A stretch of 64,000 nt of DNA. It comes from an uncultured Hyphomicrobiales bacterium (GTDB lineage Bacteria; Pseudomonadota; Alphaproteobacteria; Rhizobiales; Xanthobacteraceae). The DNA is taken from positions 1-64,000 of the forward strand of contig CAIRGJ010000063.1 in the NCBI GenBank assembly GCA_903878085.1. The letters are read 5' to 3'. The notes under the pieces were generated by a model. The model saw only the letters and a list, made by a program, of their open reading frames with translations, was not told where the DNA came from and made no database searches. Shown here in pieces: positions 60,839 through 64,000 of the stretch (position 1 is its first letter; each line of letters starts with the position of its first letter). The position numbers and the translations under genes were made by a program.

Positions 60839-61036
60839 GCTCACGTCGCACGGATTACGGCTAATAAAGCCTTAATACGGCCCGGTGACGCTTGCGTCCA
60901 CGACACAAGGCCTGACACGGCGGACCAAGCGGTGATAACGTTAATGCGATAGGTTTCATGGGTGGCGTCGCCGGGACGTCGGCCTAGATAACTGTGAAAG
61001 CCGGGTCCACCGGCGACGCACATACAGGAGGTTGCG

Positions 61037-61417
61037 ATGGCGAAAGACGGTAATCCGAGTTTCGAGATCCCGGCGGAAATGCGGGCCTTTGCCGAGAAGA
61101 GCGTGGCGCAGGCCAAGCTCGCCTTCGACAGCTTCATCTCGGCCGCCCAGCAGGCGGTCAACACCGCCGAAACCCATGCGGCGACCGCGCGCGTCGGCGC
61201 CAAGGAAGCGGGCGACCTCGCCATGCAATTTGCCGAGCGCAATATCACGTCTTCGTTCGACTTCGCCCAGCGCCTGCTGCAGGCCAAAGATCCGCAGGAA
61301 GTGGCCAAACTTCATGCCGAATACGTGAAAAGCCAGGTCACGACCTTGACCGAGCAGGCCAAGGAACTCAGCAAGCAGGCGGCCAAAATCGCCGGACAAG
61401 CCGGGCCGCACGAATAG
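61037..61417 (+). CDS. phasin (Phasin_2 family)
   Basis: A 126-residue, mostly helical protein that coats polyhydroxyalkanoate granules. It shows the Phasin_2 pattern: FEIPAEMRAFAEKSVAQAK, FDSFISAAQQAV, FDFAQRLLQAKDPQEV and KSQVTTLTEQAKELSKQA. The AGGAGG sits seven bases before the ATG. It is followed by a second phasin, suggesting a granule locus. Confidence 0.92.
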   Translation: MAKDGNPSFEIPAEMRAFAEKSVAQAKLAFDSFISAAQQAVNTAETHAATARVGAKEAGDLAMQFAERNITSSFDFAQRLLQAKDPQEVAKLHAEYVKSQVTTLTEQAKELSKQAAKIAGQAGPHE

Positions 61418-61488
61418 CCCCCGCATAGGGCCGCCCCGCTCGGCATTTGCTTCGAGCGGGAAGAAGCGTTTGAATTTATGACATTTTT

Positions 61489-61518
61489 GTGCATTGCAAT
61501 ATTTATATTGCAATGCAC
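61489..61518. promoter_or_regulatory. perfect 30-bp palindrome upstream of the second phasin gene
   Basis: GTGCATTGCAATAT and ATATTGCAATGCAC are perfect 14-base arms around TT, lying in an AT-rich island 151 bases before the phasin start. The repeated TGCA/TTGCAA words resemble the TGC-rich sites bound by the PHA regulator PhaR (AniA) in related bacteria, so a PhaR operator is the leading candidate. A terminator is less likely because no T-run follows. Confidence 0.5.
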
Positions 61519-61668
61519 CACAAGCAGCATTATATATTGTTTACGATACTCGCCCCTGCGCCCTGTTGGCGCTTTAAGCGGCGGGTCTTGAAACAGGCGC
61601 GAACCGGCATGCCGAGGGCGGCGGTTCGCTGACAGCCAGTGCCGCCCTCCTAGCCGAGGAATCACGTC

Positions 61669-62247
61669 ATGGCCGAAACCAACATCACCCCGAAATCAAA
61701 ACCGAAACCGGTCGCGGTTACCGCGACCCCGACTGCCTTCGAGACGCCGAAATTCGAAATGCCGAAGTTTGAAATTCCCAAGTTCGAAATGCCGAAGTTC
61801 GACATGCCTAAGTTCGACATGCCTAAGTTCGATATGCCGAAGTTCGATATGCCGAAGATGGAAGTCCCGCCGGCTTTCCGCGAACTCGCCGAGAAGGGCA
61901 TCGCGCAGGCCAAAGGCAACTACGAGAAGCTCAAGAGCACCGCCGAGCAGACCACCGATATGCTCGAAGAAACCTACACCACGGCCACCAGCGGCTGCTC
62001 GAGCTATGGCCTCAAGCTGATCGAAACCGCGCGCGCCAACAGCAACGCCGCCTTCGATCTGGTCGGCGAACTGCTGGGCGCGAAGTCCTATTCGGAAGCG
62101 GTCGAGAAGACCACGGCCTATATGCGTTCGCAGTTCGAGACCTTGACCGCGCAGGCCAAGGAATTGGGCGAGCACGCGCAGAAGGTGGCGACCGACACCG
62201 CCGAGCCGATCAAGGAAACCTTCAGCACCCTCGGTAAGGCGGCCTAA
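61669..62247 (+). CDS. phasin with an N-terminal pentapeptide repeat
   Basis: A 192-residue Phasin_2 protein. Residues 27-66 are eight consecutive pentapeptides of the form P-K-F-[ED]-[MI], the last one PKMEV, after which the phasin domain begins (VPPAFRELAEKGIAQAK, YTTATSGCSSYGLKL, NAAFDLVGELLGAKSY and FETLTAQAKELGEHAQ). The alternating hydrophobic and charged residues could make the segment stick to the granule surface. The upstream palindrome may control it. Confidence 0.9.
   Translation: MAETNITPKSKPKPVAVTATPTAFETPKFEMPKFEIPKFEMPKFDMPKFDMPKFDMPKFDMPKMEVPPAFRELAEKGIAQAKGNYEKLKSTAEQTTDMLEETYTTATSGCSSYGLKLIETARANSNAAFDLVGELLGAKSYSEAVEKTTAYMRSQFETLTAQAKELGEHAQKVATDTAEPIKETFSTLGKAA
61747..61866 (+). 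repeat. 15-bp tandem repeat inside the phasin gene, 8 units
   Basis: Eight in-frame units of the type CCGAAGTTCGATATG run without interruption and differ mainly at third positions and in GAA/GAC. The last unit is the most diverged. The neighbouring units 4-7 (encoding PKFDM) are nearly identical, a sign of recent expansion. Copy number can change by slippage without breaking the frame. Confidence 0.9.
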
Positions 62248-62443
62248 CGGTCGCAAGGCTAAGGTTGCAATCTCGGCGGCGTGCGTTGCCGCAGGATTTC
62301 AAAGCCCGGGCGGGCAACCGTCCGGGCTTTGCTTTGCCGGTTTGCCCCGCCCGGCAACGCTTGCGAAATCGAAACTTGCCAAACCGAGGGGCGGCACCTA
62401 GGTTCCGCCCGCCCGGTGCCAAGCACAGCGCCGGCGTCCCTGT

Positions 62444-62520
62444 GCAGGCGTAGCTCAGTTGGTTAGAGCGCTGGTCTGTGGAACCAGAGGTCGGTGGTTC
62501 AAGTCCACCCGCCTGTACCA
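62444..62520 (+). tRNA. tRNA-His (GTG)
   Basis: A complete cloverleaf: acceptor GCAGGCG with CGCCTGT (G1:U72 wobble), D-arm AGCTCAGTTGGTTAGAGC, anticodon stem CTGGT/ACCAG with loop CTGTGGA giving GTG, T-arm GGTTCAAGTCC, discriminator A and encoded CCA. It lacks the G-1:C73 pair that most bacterial tRNA-His carry, as described for many alphaproteobacteria. Confidence 0.95.
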
Positions 62521-62615
62521 TTTCCACACTTGCCGAAGGCCTAAGTTCCATTCGTGCCCGCGATCCCGCGCGGCGCCATGTGAGCGACTGGCTCCGATTG
62601 CAGCCATTCACACGC

Positions 62616-62648
62616 AAAAACGCCAGCGAGAAACTCGCCGGCGTTTTT
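62616..62648. terminator. bidirectional rho-independent terminator
   Basis: AAAAACGCC-A-GCGAG, loop AAA, CTCGC-C-GGCGTTTTT: one near-perfect hairpin with an A-run on the left and a T-run on the right. It ends transcription rightward from tRNA-His and leftward from the L,D-transpeptidase gene, whose stop lies 20 bases away. Confidence 0.85.
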
Positions 62649-62667
62649 ATTTCAACCGAAGTGCGCG

Positions 62668-64000
62668 TTAGCGCTGGCTGACGCGGCCGCGCGGCGGTGC
62701 GATGAAGTTGCGGTCGCGGCTGGACACCGGCTGCTGGGCCTGGGCGTTGCCGAACAGGAAGTCGAAGAAGTTCGGTCCGCCCCGGCCGGTGTCGCCGCCA
62801 TACATGCCCACCGGCATCTTGACCGGCTTGGACGAGGAGTTCGGCGCGCGCTCGACCGCGATGTCGGCAATCTTGCGCTCGCTGCCCTTGAGAATCTGGA
62901 TCATGCGCTGATCCCAGCCATAGATGTCCTTGCGCAGCTGCAGCCTGCCATCGTCATCGACGAAGGCGGTCTGGTAGCTCAGATGCACCCAGATGTTCTT
63001 CGGGAAGTTGATGTTGATCTCGCTGCCGCCGAACATCTTCTCGAGCTTGGCCGCGGTGTACTGCTCGTTCGGCAGCGCCAGCGACAGCAGCTTTTCGCCG
63101 TAGATCAGCGGGTTCTGCACGCGCATGCAGCCATGGCTGAAGGCGCGCTCGTCCTTGGCAAACAGATGCTTGTCCGGCGTGTCGTGCTGATACACCAGGA
63201 ACTTGTTGGGGAAGTTGAAGCGGATGCGGCCGAGCGCGTTGCCGGCGCCCGGCGGCTGCGCGATATGCACGGTGCCGTCGGCGTCCTGCGTCAGCTTGAG
63301 GCCGATGCGATCCAGCGCCTGCGGGTCCTGCTGCAGCGCCGGCAGATATTCCTTCTCGATGATCGACGGCGGCACGTTCCAGGTCGGGTTGACGGTGATG
63401 AACTTCATCTCCGCGCTGATCAGCGGCGTGTTCTTGCCCGGCTTGCCGACCACGATCTTGGTCTTCCAGTACTGCTTGCCGTCGTTGAACAGCGTCAGCG
63501 TGTAGTCCGGGATGTTGACCACGACGTGCGGATTGCCGAGGTCGCGCGGGTACCAGCGCCAGCGCTCCATGTTGACGAGGACGGTGTCGACCGGATCGGC
63601 TGAGGGGCCTTTGGCCACCGGCTTCTCGCCGTTCATGGCTTTCACGGTGTTGGCGCCGAGATTGCCGTCGTCATTGAGATCGGCCACGGTCTGGAAGGTG
63701 CGAACCGCATCGCGCACATCGTTGTCGTACAGCGGGTTTTCCTTGTCGCCCTTGACGTCGAGCCGCTTGCGCAGCGCGATCACGCGCGCATCCTTCATGC
63801 CGGGGCGCAGGATCTTGCCTTCCGGCACAAGCACTGCCGGGACAGCCTTTTCCTCAGGCTTGGCGACAATGCCGCCGTTCTTGCGCAGTTCGGCAAGCTT
63901 GGCGCGCAGCGCCTTGAACTCGGCCATCGGCGGGTTGTAGGCGTCGAGCGCCTGGCCGGCATCGCCGGCGTCGGCGAGCTTGGCCAGCACGTCGGCCGGT
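62668..64000 (-). CDS. L,D-transpeptidase (YkuD/YcbB type), N-terminus outside the window
   Basis: At least 443 residues of an L,D-transpeptidase that cross-links or anchors peptidoglycan through 3-3 bonds. A peptidoglycan-binding domain (ILRPGMKDARVIALRKRL, ending NTVKAM) precedes a YkuD catalytic domain with HVVVNIPDYTL and the active-site motif FSHGCMRV. The size and order match the YcbB/LdtD group. The frame is open through base 64000, so the signal peptide and first part are missing. The C-terminus has a short Arg/Pro-rich tail. Confidence 0.92.
   Translation of the reverse strand, partial: PADVLAKLADAGDAGQALDAYNPPMAEFKALRAKLAELRKNGGIVAKPEEKAVPAVLVPEGKILRPGMKDARVIALRKRLDVKGDKENPLYDNDVRDAVRTFQTVADLNDDGNLGANTVKAMNGEKPVAKGPSADPVDTVLVNMERWRWYPRDLGNPHVVVNIPDYTLTLFNDGKQYWKTKIVVGKPGKNTPLISAEMKFITVNPTWNVPPSIIEKEYLPALQQDPQALDRIGLKLTQDADGTVHIAQPPGAGNALGRIRFNFPNKFLVYQHDTPDKHLFAKDERAFSHGCMRVQNPLIYGEKLLSLALPNEQYTAAKLEKMFGGSEININFPKNIWVHLSYQTAFVDDDGRLQLRKDIYGWDQRMIQILKGSERKIADIAVERAPNSSSKPVKMPVGMYGGDTGRGGPNFFDFLFGNAQAQQPVSSRDRNFIAPPRGRVSQR

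Noticed and set aside
61747-61866. Tandem repeat considered as a CRISPR array
   Set aside because: Units are 15 bases, contiguous without spacers and in frame within a phasin gene.

Overview
The window is about 64 kb of GC-rich chromosome from an alphaproteobacterium, most likely order Hyphomicrobiales (Rhizobiales) near the Bradyrhizobium / Rhodopseudomonas / Xanthobacteraceae group. This rests on gene content and order rather than a database search: murA, a DUF2948 gene, hisD, a UPF0262 gene and a low-molecular-weight phosphatase gene in a row; maf, yacG and tRNA-Phe close together; a tRNA-His with A73 and no G-1:C73 pair; Phasin_2-type phasins; a D-tartrate-dehydratase-like enolase; and several Bug-type tricarboxylate receptors. 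Family-level placement is inference.

Layout. 0-6 kb: a nucleotide-sugar epimerase translationally coupled to a Gfo/Idh/MocA oxidoreductase, divergent from a large membrane protein coupled to an IlvD/Edd sugar-acid dehydratase. 6-8.4 kb: a PAS-PAS-GGDEF-EAL protein. 8.4-14.1 kb: tRNA-Thr and the conserved block small basic protein, murA, leaderless ModA-like protein, DUF2948, hisD, UPF0262, phosphatase. 14.1-20.3 kb: a block of lower apparent GC (dctA-like symporter, folD, LysR, Bug receptor, LVIVD protein) bracketed by two diverged direct repeats of about 280 bp; the right copy is a broken 3' end of the phosphatase gene. 20.7-24.4 kb: a lipoprotein-like gene, two small secreted proteins and an IS110-family element with a structured 3' flank. 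24.5-28.3 kb: maf, an acyl-CoA ligase, yacG and a split thiamine-diphosphate enzyme in one overlapping operon, ending at tRNA-Phe.

28.4-32 kb: a lower-GC patch with a Cache-PAS-GGDEF-EAL protein and a short Fis-type HTH protein. 32-42.4 kb: a catabolic zone with an orphan sugar-type binding protein, D-tartrate-dehydratase-like enzyme, Bug receptor, BKACE enzyme divergent from a TetR regulator with a palindromic operator candidate, cyclase-family hydrolase, MsrB, a one-chain thiamine-diphosphate enzyme and a secreted NHL propeller. 42.5-48.8 kb: secreted DsrE-like protein, class III CoA-transferase, TRAP transporter dctPQM and malonyl-CoA decarboxylase, which together suggest malonate-type acid use. 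48.8-55 kb: SDR, amidotransferase, then glpD and glpK each followed by a receiver-only response regulator. 55-64 kb: AsmA protein, vWA-like secreted protein, a PAS histidine kinase resembling the PleC/DivJ/PdhS group, two phasins (one with a pentapeptide repeat), tRNA-His and an L,D-transpeptidase cut by the window edge.

The picture is of an oligotroph with many solute receptors for organic acids, glycerol catabolism, polyhydroxyalkanoate storage and c-di-GMP control. No CRISPR array, prophage or classic defence island was seen. The least explained items are the glp genes interleaved with receivers, the ligase/yacG/split-decarboxylase operon, the repeat-bracketed 6.4 kb block and the possible bridge RNA next to the IS110 transposase.
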